Assembly: GCA_002317305.1 (NCBI GenBank)
Contig: DCIZ01000082.1
Span: 1-5,021 of the forward strand
Length of the DNA: 5,021 nt
Direction: 5' to 3'
Origin: Campylobacter sp. UBA1713
GTDB lineage: Bacteria; Campylobacterota; Campylobacteria; Campylobacterales; Campylobacteraceae
The notes below the pieces were generated by a model that had not been told where the DNA came from, searched no databases, and was given only the letters and a program-made list of their open reading frames with translations. A program made the position numbers and the translations under genes. Within the stretch, counting starts at the first letter, position 1. Each line of letters begins with the position of its first letter. This document shows positions 4,625 to 5,021 of the stretch, in pieces.

Positions 4625-4853
4625 TAGACCTGTTCAATACTCCGTAACTACGAAATGTAAGCTGTGTTTAAGCTTTTAATAAAAAAGGGTCGCAGGGGCA
4701 ACGCCCCCGTTCCCCGTCCCTCGCCATCTTTCTTTTGAGCTTTTAGCGAAAAAGAAAGATGGCGAGGGACTACAAAAAAGCGATAGCTTTTTACTCAAAT
4801 TCGCTTTACCGAAATTTTTTGTGCCAACACAGACTAGATAAAGAACAGGTCTA
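4625..4853. repeat. 11-bp inverted repeat around the right element
   Basis: TAGACCTGTTC (4625-4635) and its exact reverse complement (4843-4853) flank the right three-hairpin element, 48 and 50 bp away from it. The left arm lies just before the bamD start and supplies the weak AGG of the upstream ATG. It may be a trace of how the element was inserted, or chance. Confidence 0.4.
4684..4792 (-). repeat. Three-hairpin repeat element, right copy (inverted)
   Basis: Inverted relative to the left copy and alignable along its whole length. On the minus strand: AAAAAGC-TATC-GCTTTTT (4775-4792); a perfect 21-bp hairpin (arms 4716-4736 and 4750-4770, 13-nt loop); a G-rich spacer; and GGGGC-GTT-GCCCC (4695-4707) followed by TGCGACCC and a T run. 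Five stem positions differ from the left copy by changes to both partners. It lies in the bamD upstream region and would be in the bamD leader if transcription starts near 4867. The first hairpin plus T run could also terminate a gene entering from the right. Confidence 0.8.
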
Positions 4854-4873
4854 AATATTTAAATTAATCGTGT

Positions 4874-4903
4874 ATTTTAACCAAAAAAACTTAAATATTT
4901 CAA
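4874..4903 (-). promoter_or_regulatory. Possible sigma-70 promoter for bamD-lon
   Basis: Minus-strand TTGAAA (4898-4903), 18-base T-rich spacer, TAAAAT (4874-4879). Spacing and sequence fit a housekeeping promoter. It would give a leader of about 260 nt that includes the right three-hairpin element. The region is very AT-rich, so chance matches are likely. Confidence 0.3.
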
Positions 4904-4916
4904 AAATAACCAGCTT

Positions 4917-5021
4917 TTAATCTTTTTTTTCATATAATTCAGGCTTTTCCAAACCAAACAAACAAATGGGCACCTCTAAAAAACCATTTAACTGAATTTG
5001 GTGGCTTGCTTTTTCGTTTGT
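4917..5021 (-). CDS. Possible 3' end of an unidentified gene (partial)
   Basis: An open minus-strand frame enters from the right edge and ends at TAA (4917-4919). It encodes 34 residues beginning TNEKASHQIQLNGF and ending LEKPELYEKKD. The charged, mixed composition looks protein-like, and it would be codirectional with bamD. I do not recognise it. Another minus-strand frame is also open for 26 codons, and the stretch is short and AT-rich, so it may not be coding. It does not resemble FliW, which I recall next to bamD in C. jejuni. Confidence 0.35.
   Translation of the reverse strand, partial: TNEKASHQIQLNGFLEVPICLFGLEKPELYEKKD

Larger units (their letters stand above)
4621..4916. other. 296-bp region upstream of bamD
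   Basis: No gene seen. It holds the right three-hairpin element, the 11-bp inverted repeat around it, an AT-rich segment (about 4855-4916) and one candidate promoter. The heptamer arrays seen in the other gaps are absent. Confidence 0.65.

Noticed and set aside
1..4792. Composite transposon bounded by the inverted three-hairpin elements
   Set aside because: The enclosed genes include bamD and lon in their usual order and there is no transposase, so the inverted pair is more likely two independent repeats.

Overview
The window looks like chromosomal DNA of a Campylobacter-type epsilonproteobacterium (Campylobacterota). The clues are the order bamD then lon, which I recall from Campylobacter jejuni, a Lon of the Campylobacter type, AGGA-type ribosome sites in AT-rich leaders, and coding sequence rich in AAATTTG. 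Base composition is too GC-rich for C. jejuni and fits the oral or gut species better (C. curvus, C. rectus, C. showae, C. gracilis); the species is inference.

All supported genes are on the minus strand. Reading down from the right edge they are: a possible 3' end of an unidentified gene (4917-5021), bamD (outer-membrane assembly lipoprotein, 3964-4608), lon (ATP-dependent protease, 1319-3838) and a stand-alone LUD-domain gene (329-919). BamD and Lon both serve protein quality control or envelope assembly and may be co-transcribed. The LUD gene shows no functional link to them in this window.

The unusual part is the non-coding DNA. The gaps after bamD, lon and the LUD gene are built from the same modules: five-unit tandem arrays of a purine-rich heptamer, CRGAAWR; a 22-nt AAATTC...GAATTT hairpin; and, after lon, two copies of a hairpin that on the minus strand has two tandem GA/AG mismatches and a GTAA loop. 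In each gap, heptamer arrays on the plus strand face an array on the minus strand that abuts the preceding gene's 3' end. After lon, one heptad-hairpin-hairpin unit is duplicated with an exact 135-bp period.

A second, unrelated three-hairpin element of about 110 bp occurs at the left edge (1-114) and, inverted, upstream of bamD (4684-4792). Its central 21-bp stem has diverged by paired changes that keep base pairing. No transposase, CRISPR array, tRNA or rRNA was seen.
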